From Aurantiacibacter sediminis (GTDB taxonomy: Bacteria; Pseudomonadota; Alphaproteobacteria; Sphingomonadales; Sphingomonadaceae), in contig NZ_JAEANY010000002.1 in assembly GCF_016019885.1 (NCBI RefSeq), positions 372,001 through 436,000 on the forward strand: a stretch of DNA of 64,000 nucleotides, written 5' to 3'. Numbering within the stretch: the stretch's first letter is position 1; each line of letters starts with the position of its first letter. The translations under genes and the position numbers were made by a program. The notes under the pieces are model-generated. The model saw nothing but the letters and a program-made list of their open reading frames with translations. It was not told where the DNA came from and did no database searches. Below, piece after piece: positions 45,844 through 55,814 of the stretch.

Positions 45844-47093
45844 TGGCTGATCCCCGGGTCATACTCGTCCAAAGCGGCGCGCGGCGAGACTACGAACTCG
45901 CTCATATGCTTGAAAGAACGGGAAGTCTCGCGAGGCTCAACACCACCAGCGCATGGGTAGAAGGCCATGTGTCGCTTCTCGACCGTGTCCTGGCGCGCCT
46001 TGGCGGGCGTTTCGCCTCGGCTGCGGGGCGGCGCAGGATAGCCGGGATCCCTGCGAAAAAAATTCGCACTTCCGTTTCCGCCGACATTGCGCGACAGGCA
46101 GGCGACCGGTTTTTTCCCGACGTCCAAAGCGCACGTAAATTGCAGAATTACGTGCTTGGTCGATCAGTCACTCGTGACGGGCTCAATGCGGCCAATATCC
46201 TATTTTCGGTAGATGGGAATGGTGGCTTTGATCTTCTCCGCAAAGCGCGAGATGCCGGCCTGCTGGTCGTGAGCGATATCATCATCACACCTCTGTCGGA
46301 GCGTGTAGTGGCAGAAGAGCAGGCCCGCTGGCCTGATCTCGGCAGCGAGGCCGTGAGCGATCGGCAGGTGGCTTTGTTCGAGGAACACAACCGGCAGCTG
46401 ATCGCGCTTAGCGATATCCTGATCTGTCCTTCGGCGACTGTGGAGGAGGGGGTCCTTACTCTCGCTCCGGATGCGGCTGATCGCATCGTCAGGATCCCTT
46501 ACGGTCTTGGGGGATATGAAATTGGCCGTGGAACGCCGAGGCCCGGACGCGTGTTGTTCGCAGGCAGTGGAGCCATTCGCAAGGGCCTACCCTATCTCGG
46601 CCAGGCGGCGACTTTGCTGAAATCAATTGACCCGCAAGTGGAAGTGGTGGTCGCCGGAGATTTTGCGGACAGTATTCGCCACAATCCCCTTTTCAGCGAT
46701 CTGACCTTCCTTGGAAGGTTGCCGCGCGACGCCATGATGAACGAATTTGCGAAGGCCGATCTCTTCTGCCTGCCCAGTCTAGCCGAGGGAAGCGCAGGCG
46801 TCTGCCTCGAAGCGCTCGCTACGGGCGTGCCCTTGGTCGTGACAAAGGAAGCAGGGGCACCGATTGAGCATGACAAAGCTGGACTGATCGTTCCGAAACG
46901 TGATGCTGACGCGCTTGCGCAAGCTATCGCTCGTATCGTCAATGATCGGCAAATGCGCGACCGAATGAGCGAAACCGCAATTCGTGGCGCTGCTGACCAC
47001 AAGGTAGAGCGATTGGCGGAGAGACTTCACGTAGTCCTCTCCGAGAAGCTGGAGGCGATCGATATGGTGGATGCGGCCCGGCAAAGCGGCTAA
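45843..47093 (+). CDS. Glycosyltransferase family 4
   Basis: This 416-residue GT-B transferase starts MADPRVILVQSGARRDYELA. Donor-site features of family 4 are present: VLFAGSGAIRKGLPYLGQAA near residue 240, then FLGRLPRDAMMNEFAKADLFCLPSLAEGSAGVCLEALATG. The linker sugar cannot be told from sequence. It is coupled to the preceding sulfotransferase gene and followed closely by the polymerase gene. Confidence 0.87.
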   Translation: MADPRVILVQSGARRDYELAHMLERTGSLARLNTTSAWVEGHVSLLDRVLARLGGRFASAAGRRRIAGIPAKKIRTSVSADIARQAGDRFFPDVQSARKLQNYVLGRSVTRDGLNAANILFSVDGNGGFDLLRKARDAGLLVVSDIIITPLSERVVAEEQARWPDLGSEAVSDRQVALFEEHNRQLIALSDILICPSATVEEGVLTLAPDAADRIVRIPYGLGGYEIGRGTPRPGRVLFAGSGAIRKGLPYLGQAATLLKSIDPQVEVVVAGDFADSIRHNPLFSDLTFLGRLPRDAMMNEFAKADLFCLPSLAEGSAGVCLEALATGVPLVVTKEAGAPIEHDKAGLIVPKRDADALAQAIARIVNDRQMRDRMSETAIRGAADHKVERLAERLHVVLSEKLEAIDMVDAARQSG

Positions 47094-47107
47094 GGCCTTG
47101 ATCGATC

Positions 47108-48442
47108 ATGTGGACCATTCACTTCTTCACCCTGTTTTGCAGCGCAATCCTGCTGATCTACCTTTTCAAGCGGGGTGGGTACGTCGAATTTCCCTTCCTG
47201 GCTGCGATGATGCTGCTCGGATGGTTCGTGCCCCAGCTCTATATTTTTGCATCGAACAGGACTTATGACAGCTTTCTAATCGATCCGCTGGTGATCTTCG
47301 CTGCGCTGTCCGTCGGTGCACTGCTTTTGGGATGGCAGTTCGGTCGGTCATGGGGACTGAAAGCCGCGAATAATGCCGAGACGGAGCGTTCTTTTGACTT
47401 TCGCACAGATATTTCATCCGACACCATCACGCTTTGGCCTCTGGCTTTGCTGACTGTGTTCGTGATTATCATTCAGGTGCTCGTGCTCAATATTCAGCAG
47501 TCGACGCTGGAAAGGGGCGGGCCGACGGGTGTGATCACGATCCTCGCGTTTTTGGCCGATTTGCGTTCAATCGGCCTGGCGTTCTCCCTCATCCTGTTTC
47601 TCAGCCGTCCGAGCATGCCGGTTCTGGTTCTCTTGCTAGGCAATTTGGCGTGTTTCTTTCCCTCCATTGTCTTGCAGGTAAAGCGGAATGACATTGTGGA
47701 GGTATGCTTTGTCGTCATCGCATCGTACTGGCTTGTGAAGCGCAAACTGGTTCCGCGCCTTCTCATTGCGGCGGGGTCGGCAGGGATCCTGGTGCTGGTG
47801 AGCTCAATTTCCCAGCTCCGCCGCATCACCGGCTTTGAAACCACGCAGTTCGGCGAACGGCAGGTCGCAATGCCATCGTTTTCAGACATCGCCGAAATCG
47901 ACTTCATGCAGGGATTGAAGGACACCTTCACGAGCGCCTCTCTAGAGGTGCAAAACGCCGCTTACTTCATGAATTATATCAACGAAAATTCGATGTGGAG
48001 TTATGGCGGCCAATTCTGGAACAGATTGGTGAAGCTCTACGTCCCCGGACAGTTCGTGGGGCAGGACACGAAGGACTCGCTGTATCAGGGACTGTTCCTT
48101 TACGGCGAGGAATTCTCGCGCACATTCTACCAGCGTAGCGAGGGCTCGACGATCACCGGCTTCACGCAGGCTTTTGCCGATTTCTCCTATGCTGGCTGCC
48201 TAGTATTTCTCGTGACGGGCTTTTTCATTGGCCGCGCTTTTGGGTCTGCCCTTACAGGATCCCTGACGGCTGCTGTTTTCTACATCGGCACCACAGTTGT
48301 GGCGCTTCATGCGCTGACACACGATTCCTACTGGTATCTGGCTTTCGCTCCCTTCTACTTGGCCATCGCTTGGTTGCTCATTCGTTTTTCACGCCGAGAC
48401 ACGTATATGCGCACCGTGGTTCAGGCCCCTGCTGCAATCTAA
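47108..48442 (+). CDS. Wzy-like polysaccharide polymerase
   Basis: This 444-residue membrane protein has roughly ten to twelve hydrophobic segments and a large periplasmic loop in the middle (about residues 250-350, containing MNYINENSMWSYGGQFWNRL). This layout fits O-antigen/exopolysaccharide polymerases (Wzy). Such proteins are poorly conserved, so identification rests on topology and context between glycosyltransferase and sulfotransferase genes. It would polymerise flipped repeat units in the periplasm. Confidence 0.72.
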   Translation: MWTIHFFTLFCSAILLIYLFKRGGYVEFPFLAAMMLLGWFVPQLYIFASNRTYDSFLIDPLVIFAALSVGALLLGWQFGRSWGLKAANNAETERSFDFRTDISSDTITLWPLALLTVFVIIIQVLVLNIQQSTLERGGPTGVITILAFLADLRSIGLAFSLILFLSRPSMPVLVLLLGNLACFFPSIVLQVKRNDIVEVCFVVIASYWLVKRKLVPRLLIAAGSAGILVLVSSISQLRRITGFETTQFGERQVAMPSFSDIAEIDFMQGLKDTFTSASLEVQNAAYFMNYINENSMWSYGGQFWNRLVKLYVPGQFVGQDTKDSLYQGLFLYGEEFSRTFYQRSEGSTITGFTQAFADFSYAGCLVFLVTGFFIGRAFGSALTGSLTAAVFYIGTTVVALHALTHDSYWYLAFAPFYLAIAWLLIRFSRRDTYMRTVVQAPAAI

Positions 48443-48456
48443 CTTGGTGATCTTTC

Positions 48457-49218
48457 ATGCGTTATCTTAGCGCCGCTCGTGGTTTGCGCCGTTGGCTATC
48501 ACGTCAACCTTCCTTGTTTTTCCCCGTGGCGCGCATGACGGGTAATCGGCAATTGATGCGCGCGAACACGCAATTGGTGGTCGACGGTTACCCGCGCAGC
48601 GCCAATTCTTTCGCCGAGGCGGCATTTCTCTACAGCCAGGATTTCGACCTGCGTATGGCCAACCACTCGCATAGTGCAGCACAGATTTTGCGCGCGAGTG
48701 AGCGGGGTGTGCCTTGCGTGGTGCTCCTGCGCCAGCCTGAAGACGCGGTCGCATCCATGATGATCATGCTTGCCACTGATGATGATAATCCCGAATTTGT
48801 TACGAGCGATCTCGCCCTCGATGCAGCGCAGGCGGATATGCACTTGCGGGATTATGCCGCGTTTTATGAGCCGATTGAGAAACACTCGCAGGCCTTTGTC
48901 ACGGCAGAATTCTCCCAAGTCTTCAAGCGCTTCGATGAGCTTGTGGAGATTGTCAATCGGAAATACGCGCTCCACCTGTCAGTGCCCGAAAATGATGATG
49001 ATTTTGCCGAGGGTGTCGCCATCACGCGAGATGAAATCAGCCAGGCGAGGGTAGGGCTGACGCCAAATTATTCCGCTGGTTTGGGCGAGGAGCAGATTGC
49101 CGCGCGTAAGGCTCTCAACAGCAAGCTTATTGCCGATATCAAGGAGCGCAATTCTCCGGCCCTCCAGGCAGCTCAAGCGGTTTATCGGCGAATGAAAGCG
49201 AAGGCCGAACTGGCTTGA
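48457..49218 (+). CDS. Sulfotransferase-like protein
   Basis: This is a 253-residue protein of the P-loop fold. The segment LVVDGYPRSANSFAEAAFL resembles the phosphosulfate loop, and VPCVVLLRQPEDAVASMMIML resembles the 3'-phosphate-binding motif of sulfotransferases. No canonical family signature is complete, so the assignment is less sure than for the gene at 45130. It is the second sulfotransferase-type gene in the cluster, and it overlaps the next glycosyltransferase gene by four bases if that one begins at its TTG. Confidence 0.65.
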   Translation: MRYLSAARGLRRWLSRQPSLFFPVARMTGNRQLMRANTQLVVDGYPRSANSFAEAAFLYSQDFDLRMANHSHSAAQILRASERGVPCVVLLRQPEDAVASMMIMLATDDDNPEFVTSDLALDAAQADMHLRDYAAFYEPIEKHSQAFVTAEFSQVFKRFDELVEIVNRKYALHLSVPENDDDFAEGVAITRDEISQARVGLTPNYSAGLGEEQIAARKALNSKLIADIKERNSPALQAAQAVYRRMKAKAELA

Positions 49219-50429
49219 GCGCGATGACCGGGTCGAAGCAACTTTCTGTCGGGATCGTCACGGGTTCGGTCTCTCATCGCGCAGGTGGCCTTTTCACTTC
49301 TGTGCGACGCTCAGCGCAAATGCTTGCCGTGCAAGGGTGTGATGTGACCGTCTACGCTATGCGTGATGGGTCCACGGAAGAAGACCTTGCGGCATGGCAA
49401 CCGCTCGATCCTGTGATTGTCGAGCGCAAAGGTCCCGAACGTTTGGGCTATGGGCCGGATCTGGCGGGCGCGCTTGCTGACCATGATGTCCTGCACCAAC
49501 ACGGCATCTGGCAGCTCTTTTCCACGGCGGTGAATAGCTGGCGGCGGCGGACAGGCGCGCCGGTAATGATCTCGCCGCGGGGAATGCTGGACCCGTGGGC
49601 CCTCAAAAACAGCCGACTGAAAAAGCGCATATCTTATGCGGCTTTCGAGCGACAAAACCTGAAGAGTGCAGGATGCATGCACGCGCTGGCATTGTCCGAA
49701 GCGCGCGCCATGCGGCAATTCGGCCTCGACAATCCGATCGCTATAATTCCCAATGGCATCGATCTGCCCACTGACATGTCGGCTCCACCGGTCTCGAAAT
49801 ATGGCGAAAATGAGAGCGCGAGAGAGACGCTGCTTTTCCTCGGACGCATCCACCCGAAAAAGGGGTTGCAGGAGCTTCTCCTCGCTTGGAGAGAATTGGC
49901 ATCCCGCGACCCGGACATCGTCAATCGTTGGCATCTGCAAATCGCGGGCTGGGACGATGGCGGGCATCTGGATGGCCTGCGCAGTCTTGCTAGCGAGCTT
50001 CCCAATAGTTGCGAAGTCAGCTTTCCCGGGCCGTTGCATGGAGAGGCCAAGTCACAGGCTCTGCAGTCAGCCGATGCGTTTATCCTGCCTTCCTATTCAG
50101 AAGGGCTGCCGATGTCCGTTCTGGAGGCTTGGGCGTTTTGTCTTCCTGTCCTGATGACCGAGGAATGCAATTTGCCCGAAGCATTTGCGCATGACGCTGC
50201 AATCCGCATTCACCGCGATCCGCAGGTCCTTGCAGCCGAATTGGCGCAGCATCTAGGCGATCCAAAGCTTGGCGAGACGGGAGAGAGGGGCAGGCAACTG
50301 ACCGCGGAGCGGTTCACCTGGCAGTCTATAGCGAGCCGTCACATCGAGGCCTATCGATGGATGAAAGGCGAGGGCGCCAAACCAGACTTCGTTCTCGCCC
50401 AAGGGGAGCCAGTCCCCGCGTCGCTCTAG
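49215..50429 (+). CDS. Glycosyltransferase family 4
   Basis: This protein of about 404 residues has the family 4 hallmarks: GIVTGSVSHRAGGLFTSVRR at the start, ISPRGMLDPWALKNSRLKKR, and ETLLFLGRIHPKKGLQELLLAW. The donor end is ADAFILPSYSEGLPMSVLEAWAFC. The PRGMLxPWAL pattern is typical of polysaccharide transferases of the group that includes WbdA-like enzymes. TTG 49215 overlaps the previous stop; ATG 49224 is the alternative start and neither has a strong ribosome-binding site. Confidence 0.87.
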   Translation: MSAMTGSKQLSVGIVTGSVSHRAGGLFTSVRRSAQMLAVQGCDVTVYAMRDGSTEEDLAAWQPLDPVIVERKGPERLGYGPDLAGALADHDVLHQHGIWQLFSTAVNSWRRRTGAPVMISPRGMLDPWALKNSRLKKRISYAAFERQNLKSAGCMHALALSEARAMRQFGLDNPIAIIPNGIDLPTDMSAPPVSKYGENESARETLLFLGRIHPKKGLQELLLAWRELASRDPDIVNRWHLQIAGWDDGGHLDGLRSLASELPNSCEVSFPGPLHGEAKSQALQSADAFILPSYSEGLPMSVLEAWAFCLPVLMTEECNLPEAFAHDAAIRIHRDPQVLAAELAQHLGDPKLGETGERGRQLTAERFTWQSIASRHIEAYRWMKGEGAKPDFVLAQGEPVPASL

Positions 50430-50435
50430 GTCGCG

Positions 50436-51644
50436 TCAAGCAGGCTCGATCGCAATCCGCTCAATCGTGAGTGCGTCGGAGCTCACGGAATTGGAATTGG
50501 GCACATCAACCTGCAATTCGAAGGCCGAGCAGCCACCCGGCGCGATCGAAAATGGTGCGGCAAATTGGCGACTTCCCGGTTCGATATTCAACCTGAGGGG
50601 CCTGCCGCTGCCGGTCTCGCAGCGAAGGAGGATATCGACGGAAAATGACGCGACATTTTCCGTGTTCGCAACAAGACGATAATCGCCCGGATCGTCTACA
50701 TAGACCAGACGAGATGCGATGAGACCGCCGCCGCGCACCAGCGGGCTGATCGTCATGCGCGCGGGGTCCTGTGTCATCACGACCTGCACCCCGCCACGCG
50801 ATCCCGATTCCCAATCGATCGGTGCAAGCGCGCCGCCATTGTCAGGGGTTCGCGATGCCAGGAGGTTACTACCCGGAGCAAAGGGAGCGCCACCGATGCG
50901 GCTATAATAAGCGAAAGCATCCTCGAACCGGTCTGCTCGTATCATCCCGGCAAGTACGGTCGCGTCGAACCGCTCCAGCGCTCCGGCGTTGGTGTCTTGC
51001 GCCAGACGGACTTCGGTTGCTGGCTCAATCAATTGAGCCACTGGCATCACGCCTCTCCAAAATCTTTCTTCCCACGGCGGATCGCGATTGAGCAGCGCCG
51101 CGATTTGCGGTCGCAGCTGGTCGTCGCCGATCAGGGAAATCATCGAGAGGACCAGTTGCCCCTCAAGCGAAGGATGCATTTCGATACTGCGACTGAGCAG
51201 GCTGAAGGCCTCTTCACTGCGGCCCTGGCGAGCGATCCGCTCAAGCTGCCAAAGCGAAACCATGGGATCGCGCCGGGAAAGGCTGAAAGCCGCATCGAGC
51301 ATTTCCTCCATGCGTGCCTCATCGCCTTGCGCTCCGGCAGCGAGTGACAGCCCGATGACCGCATCGGTGGCAAGCGGCTCACGCGCCAATGCTTCCCGCA
51401 GCAAGGCAGCTTCATCTTCGTTTGGTGCGGCGGCCACGATGTCGGCATCTGCGGTTTCGCCTTCCAGAGCAGCGCGCGCTGCTGCGGATTTGCGTCCGAT
51501 TTCAGCTAGCTCGAAACCATTACCGGGCCATTGCAGGGCGGTTTGCGCCTCGCCTGTACTGCGCGCGACCCCGATGCGCGAGCCTTGCGCGAGGAGAACG
51601 GCAATAATGACGCAGAACAGCCCGAAGATGGCTTTGCGCAGCAT
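50436..51644 (-). CDS. Hypothetical exopolysaccharide-associated protein
   Basis: This 402-residue protein is of no family I can name. One N-terminal membrane segment (IFGLFCVIIAVLLAQGS) anchors it facing the periplasm. The middle (residues about 75-150) has alternating helices with repeat-like spacing (AALLREALAREPLATDAVIG, LLSRSIEMHPSLEGQLVL), reminiscent of TPR units. The C-terminal 150 residues look like beta-sheet. It lies one base from the Wzc-type kinase gene and probably shares its transcript, so it may help that export machinery. Confidence 0.7.
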   Translation of the reverse strand: MLRKAIFGLFCVIIAVLLAQGSRIGVARSTGEAQTALQWPGNGFELAEIGRKSAAARAALEGETADADIVAAAPNEDEAALLREALAREPLATDAVIGLSLAAGAQGDEARMEEMLDAAFSLSRRDPMVSLWQLERIARQGRSEEAFSLLSRSIEMHPSLEGQLVLSMISLIGDDQLRPQIAALLNRDPPWEERFWRGVMPVAQLIEPATEVRLAQDTNAGALERFDATVLAGMIRADRFEDAFAYYSRIGGAPFAPGSNLLASRTPDNGGALAPIDWESGSRGGVQVVMTQDPARMTISPLVRGGGLIASRLVYVDDPGDYRLVANTENVASFSVDILLRCETGSGRPLRLNIEPGSRQFAAPFSIAPGGCSAFELQVDVPNSNSVSSDALTIERIAIEPA

Positions 51645-53848
51645 TAGCTCGCGCCCAATGCGCCGCGTTGCGTATCTTCATCCGAACCGGCGCCATAGCC
51701 ATAGCCATATCCATAGCCATAGGCTTCCCGCGCTTGATCAAGCTTGGTGACCAGCACGCCGAATACCGGAATGTTTGCGCCACCCAGGCGCGCGAGTGCG
51801 TTTTGGACCGGGCGGATTTTCGTCGCGTAAGCCTGAACTACCATGATGGCGCCGTCTACATGAGCCCCGATAAGGGCGGCATCCGCCAGTGAGAGCAATG
51901 GCGGACCATCGATTACGACATGATCATAGCGCTCGCGCAGCATGGAGATCAGCGCAGGGAAGCTTTCGCTTGCGAGCAAGTCACCCGCATTGGGCGGCTT
52001 CGCGCCGGCATTCATCAGGTCGAAATGCAACTCGTCCGAGCCAGGGCTGAGGTCGAGATTGTCGAACGCCGCATTGCCCGTCAGCACTTCGGACAGGCCC
52101 GGCCGATTGCCGACAGACATGGTCTTGTTCATCCGGGATGCGCGCATGTCTGCATCGACAAGAATGACCGTGTGACCGGCACGCGCCAGAAGCTCAGCAA
52201 TCATCACGGATGAGAAGCTTTTGCCTTCGCCAGGCCGTGTACTCGTCATCATGAAAGCACCCGGCGCACCGCGATCTGTCAACAGGTTCAGATTGGTGCG
52301 GTAGGTGAGATAGGATTCGTATATCTCGGAGAACGGATCGGTCGCGGCATCGACCAGATCGGCATCGGTTTTCGGGATGCTGCCGAGCAGGGGAAGGCCG
52401 AAGACGTCATCCACATCCGTGGGGCTCTGGATCGTATAGTCGAGCTGTTCGCGGATATAGACGAAGCCAGCAGCAGTGAGGCCGCCAAGCAAGAGCGAGA
52501 ACAGGATGATCGTCGGCCAGCTCGGGACGACCGGAGAATTCGGTACCTGCGCGCGGTCGACAATAGCGATATTGTTGTTGCCGACACCTGCAACGCCGAT
52601 TTCCTTGAAGCGCTGAAGCGTGCCTTCATAAAGTTCGCGGTTGGTATCAACTTCGCGCTGGAGAATGGCATACTGGATGCCTGCGCGCTGCTGGCCGACA
52701 TATTCATTGGTCAGCTGGTCGACCTGAGTCTGAAGTTCGGACTCACGCAGGCGCGCACGGCGCAGTGTTGCAGAGTTTTCGGTAGCGATGCGTGAACGCT
52801 CGCGCGCAATCGCCGCATCGATCGCAGCGATCTGGGATTCGATCTGCCGGGCCTGCGGATAATCGGGAAGGAACGTTTCGGTCAGGCTGTCATATTGTGC
52901 CTGCAATTCCGCGCGGCGGCTTTCCAGCGTGGTGAGCGCACCTGCGCTCGCATTCGCGCTGGGAATGTCGGCGCCGCCTTCCAGCTGGCTTTCTGCGGTG
53001 ATCCGCTCAGCTCGCGCCCGCGCCAATTCGGCGTTCAGTGCCTGAAGGTTGCTGCCGGCAAGCGTCGTTCCGCCCGAACCTGCGCCTGCTTCGTCTTCCT
53101 CGCCCGTGAACGTCACGATGCCTTGATCAGCCGCATAGTTCACGAGCTGGCTTTCGGAATCTTCGAGCCGCTGGCGAAGTTCACCCAGCTGGTCTTCGAG
53201 ATAATCGCGCGCGGCATTGGTCGACGAAAAGCGCCGATCGAGATTGCCGGCGATAAACTGTTCCGCCCATGCATTCGCTACATCTGCCGCGAGGGTCCTG
53301 TCGGGACTGCGATAGGAAATACTCACCAGCGAGGACAAGCCAACCGGGGCAATGCCAATCTGGCCGCGCAACCGTGCACCGGCCCTGCGAAGTTGCGTCT
53401 GCGGGTCAACAGCGGCCTGCAATCCCTCTTCGCCTTCTTCCAATGCGCCCATGAAGCGCGGATCGTTGAGCAGGTCCAGCTCCAGCACGACGCGCTCTGC
53501 CAGCGTCTGCGACTGTAAAAGCTCGTATTGCGTCTGGTAATACATCGGATCGCGCAGATCGATTTCGCTGGTCACGCCTTCGACTTGCGTAACGTTATCC
53601 TGCTGGCGGCTGATTTCGATCTGCGATCGCGCTTCGTAAAGCGGCGTTGTCGTCAGCCCGATGATGATTCCGAGGATCAGTGCAGCAGCGATAATGGCGA
53701 GGATCCACCACCGGTTCTTGCGGATGCCCCGCATGACATTTTCGATAATTTCGCGAACGCTGAGCAGAAAACCGCCATCTGCGCCCTGAGCTGTCGTCGT
53801 GTTTGTCAGCATCGGGCCGCTTTTCGCATCGGCAGTACTGGCAGTCAT
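51644..53848 (-). CDS. Wzc-type exopolysaccharide transport protein/BY-kinase
   Basis: This 734-residue inner-membrane protein combines a Wzz chain-length domain with a tyrosine kinase. The first membrane helix (WILAIIAAALILGIIIGL) is near residue 50, and a large periplasmic coiled coil follows to about residue 435. A second helix precedes the kinase domain. Walker A is STRPGEGKSFSS with lysine 543, Walker A' is VILVDADMR and Walker B is HVVIDGPPLL. The tail EAYGYGYGYGYGAG is a tyrosine-rich autophosphorylation cluster. It should control polymer length and export with a Wza-like partner. Start ATG 53848 is favoured over one 26 codons upstream. Confidence 0.92.
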   Translation of the reverse strand: MTASTADAKSGPMLTNTTTAQGADGGFLLSVREIIENVMRGIRKNRWWILAIIAAALILGIIIGLTTTPLYEARSQIEISRQQDNVTQVEGVTSEIDLRDPMYYQTQYELLQSQTLAERVVLELDLLNDPRFMGALEEGEEGLQAAVDPQTQLRRAGARLRGQIGIAPVGLSSLVSISYRSPDRTLAADVANAWAEQFIAGNLDRRFSSTNAARDYLEDQLGELRQRLEDSESQLVNYAADQGIVTFTGEEDEAGAGSGGTTLAGSNLQALNAELARARAERITAESQLEGGADIPSANASAGALTTLESRRAELQAQYDSLTETFLPDYPQARQIESQIAAIDAAIARERSRIATENSATLRRARLRESELQTQVDQLTNEYVGQQRAGIQYAILQREVDTNRELYEGTLQRFKEIGVAGVGNNNIAIVDRAQVPNSPVVPSWPTIILFSLLLGGLTAAGFVYIREQLDYTIQSPTDVDDVFGLPLLGSIPKTDADLVDAATDPFSEIYESYLTYRTNLNLLTDRGAPGAFMMTSTRPGEGKSFSSVMIAELLARAGHTVILVDADMRASRMNKTMSVGNRPGLSEVLTGNAAFDNLDLSPGSDELHFDLMNAGAKPPNAGDLLASESFPALISMLRERYDHVVIDGPPLLSLADAALIGAHVDGAIMVVQAYATKIRPVQNALARLGGANIPVFGVLVTKLDQAREAYGYGYGYGYGAGSDEDTQRGALGAS

Positions 53849-54063
53849 CTTTTTGCTACTTCCGTTCCGTATCGCATTAGCTGCGGGCGGGGGGGGCAGG
53901 TGTCCTGCATTGGCCTTCGCGGCCACCAGTTCGAAACTGTCCGTCGTCTCGCTACTGTGGCGCCATTGGCGGTCAACACATTTATCTGACGTGCATCAAT
54001 CCCCGAAGTCCCGTCGCTCCATAAAAAATCCCGGTCTGGCAGCCTTTGGCTTTTTCGCCCAAA

Positions 54064-55491
54064 TCAGCGTGCCTGACTTGGTCCGCGTTTATCGAAAGGC
54101 ACAGGCTTAAGCAAGGCTAGTGCCAGCATGCTCGCCGCCATAAGTGACGGAACACGCAAGGGGTAATCGACCGCGCTGCCGAGCACAATCAGGATCAGGA
54201 AAGATGCTGCCGCTGCCGCCTGAATGACATAAGTGCCGTCGCGCTGCATGACCGCCGAGCGCATCCCGCGAAGCTGCATCGCGCCCCACAAGGCCAATGC
54301 GACGAACAGGCCTGCGCTCACAATGCCGCCTTCGATGATGATCTGCAGCCAGTCATTATGCGCATGGTTGAGATAGGTCGGCGCCAGAAGTTCGTCGGGT
54401 TCGAAGATCTTGTAGACGTGCTCAAACGAGCCGAACCCACTCCCGGACACGGCGAAGCGTTGGGACATTTCCAGCAAGGTGGGCAGCACCGCTATGCGCA
54501 GCTCTGTCAGCTGGTCGACGCCGGAGAATCGCTCCGAAGCGACAGAGAAAAATAGTGCCGAACCGGCAAAAAGCGTAAGCGCAGCGATGCCACCGATGAC
54601 CACCCAGCGTTTCTGCTTGGCGGTAAGCGTGCCGCGTGATCGTTTTTGATTTGCTTCAGGATTGAGCTTGGTCGCGACAAAATAGAAAAGGGCTGCTGCC
54701 ACGAGCAACATCATGACCATGGCGAGAACGCCCATCCGTGACGCGCCGAGAAACAGGGGCACGATAAAGGTCAATGTCAGCGCAAGCGCCAATGCCAACT
54801 GCCCGTTGAGGCTCTTGCCGCGCAGCCAATTAGACAGGGCGAAATGCGCGGCCAGGACGATGGCTGCGGCGAGGAAGAGCGCGTTGTGATTACGGTTGGA
54901 GAACAGCCCTACCGCCTCGGTCGCATTGGTGATGCGATAGAAATAAAGTGGGCCGCCAGCGGGGCCGGCAAGCTGCAAGATACTCAGCACCGCACTGATA
55001 AACGCGAATGCGAGGAGGAGCGGGAGCATCCGGCTGCGGCCATATTGCTTTTGCATGGCAAACATCGCCAGGGCAGCTGCGGGCACGATAAGCGATGCCA
55101 AGGCGTTCCACGTCTTCGATGGCGAGAGGCTGATGGGCCGGGAAATGTCGCCCAGGCCGGCCAGCTCATCGGTCGCGGCGATCACGTCGCGCGATGGCAG
55201 CGATTGCCAGACTGATGGCGGAAGCGGGATCAGCTGCACGGCCATGATGATGGCCAGTCCCAAGAGGAATAGCATCGGAATGCGCACCTCCTTCAGGTCG
55301 CCGGGCTGGATGAAAAATGCGGCATAGCCCAGCGCCAGGGCGCAGAAGGGGCGCAATATGACCAGCGACTCGATATCCGCTCGTGACCCGCCTCCCAGGA
55401 AGAAGACGACCAGAAGAAAAATCACCAGCGCGGCAAAACGTGATTTCGAAGTTCCTAAACGACTCAGCGGTGTCGAAGCACGCATTCCCAT
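54064..55491 (-). CDS. O-antigen ligase/polymerase family membrane protein
   Basis: This 475-residue protein has about ten hydrophobic helices and a Wzy_C-like segment in the later half: FGSFEHVYKIFEPDELLAPT followed by YLNHAHNDWLQIIIEGGIV. The HxHNDxLQ pattern is typical of O-antigen ligase and related polymerases. It acts in the periplasm, joining polysaccharide units. Since a Wzy-like gene already exists at 47108, this may serve as ligase or as an alternative polymerase. It lies upstream of the Wzc gene on the same strand. Confidence 0.86.
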   Translation of the reverse strand: MGMRASTPLSRLGTSKSRFAALVIFLLVVFFLGGGSRADIESLVILRPFCALALGYAAFFIQPGDLKEVRIPMLFLLGLAIIMAVQLIPLPPSVWQSLPSRDVIAATDELAGLGDISRPISLSPSKTWNALASLIVPAAALAMFAMQKQYGRSRMLPLLLAFAFISAVLSILQLAGPAGGPLYFYRITNATEAVGLFSNRNHNALFLAAAIVLAAHFALSNWLRGKSLNGQLALALALTLTFIVPLFLGASRMGVLAMVMMLLVAAALFYFVATKLNPEANQKRSRGTLTAKQKRWVVIGGIAALTLFAGSALFFSVASERFSGVDQLTELRIAVLPTLLEMSQRFAVSGSGFGSFEHVYKIFEPDELLAPTYLNHAHNDWLQIIIEGGIVSAGLFVALALWGAMQLRGMRSAVMQRDGTYVIQAAAAASFLILIVLGSAVDYPLRVPSLMAASMLALALLKPVPFDKRGPSQAR

Positions 55492-55814
55492 TCCCTAACT
55501 CTCCAGGCTGCGCCAATATCTGCAGCCCGCTTTTCGAGCGCCGCGTTGGATAGAGCCTTGCCGGTTGAGCGCAAGTGTAATTGCGGCAAAGAGAGGGCCT
55601 GGACGTAGCAAGAATAGATGCGGAGAAACAGCCTCGGTGAGAACGACCTAACGCGCGCTGACGGAGCGGGTTGGCCTTCGCGTGCTTGTTGGTATAGGCG
55701 TGCGCATCGAAGTCGCACTTGCGGCGTTTTGATCGAATGCATTCTACGTTGGCTTCGCTTCAGTCTCTGCCAACGATCTGATTTTACGAATTTATCTCGC
55801 TCAGGGGAAAAACA
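55492..55814. promoter_or_regulatory. Intergenic region between ligase and uxs genes (323 bp)
   Basis: No coding sequence is convincing here. It separates the divergent O-antigen-ligase-like gene and the UDP-glucuronate decarboxylase gene, so it should hold promoters in both directions. The 3' part is AT-richer (55775-55812), and AGGGG at 55803-55807 is the ribosome-binding site for the TTG start at 55815. I could not assign a -35/-10 pair with confidence. Confidence 0.4.
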
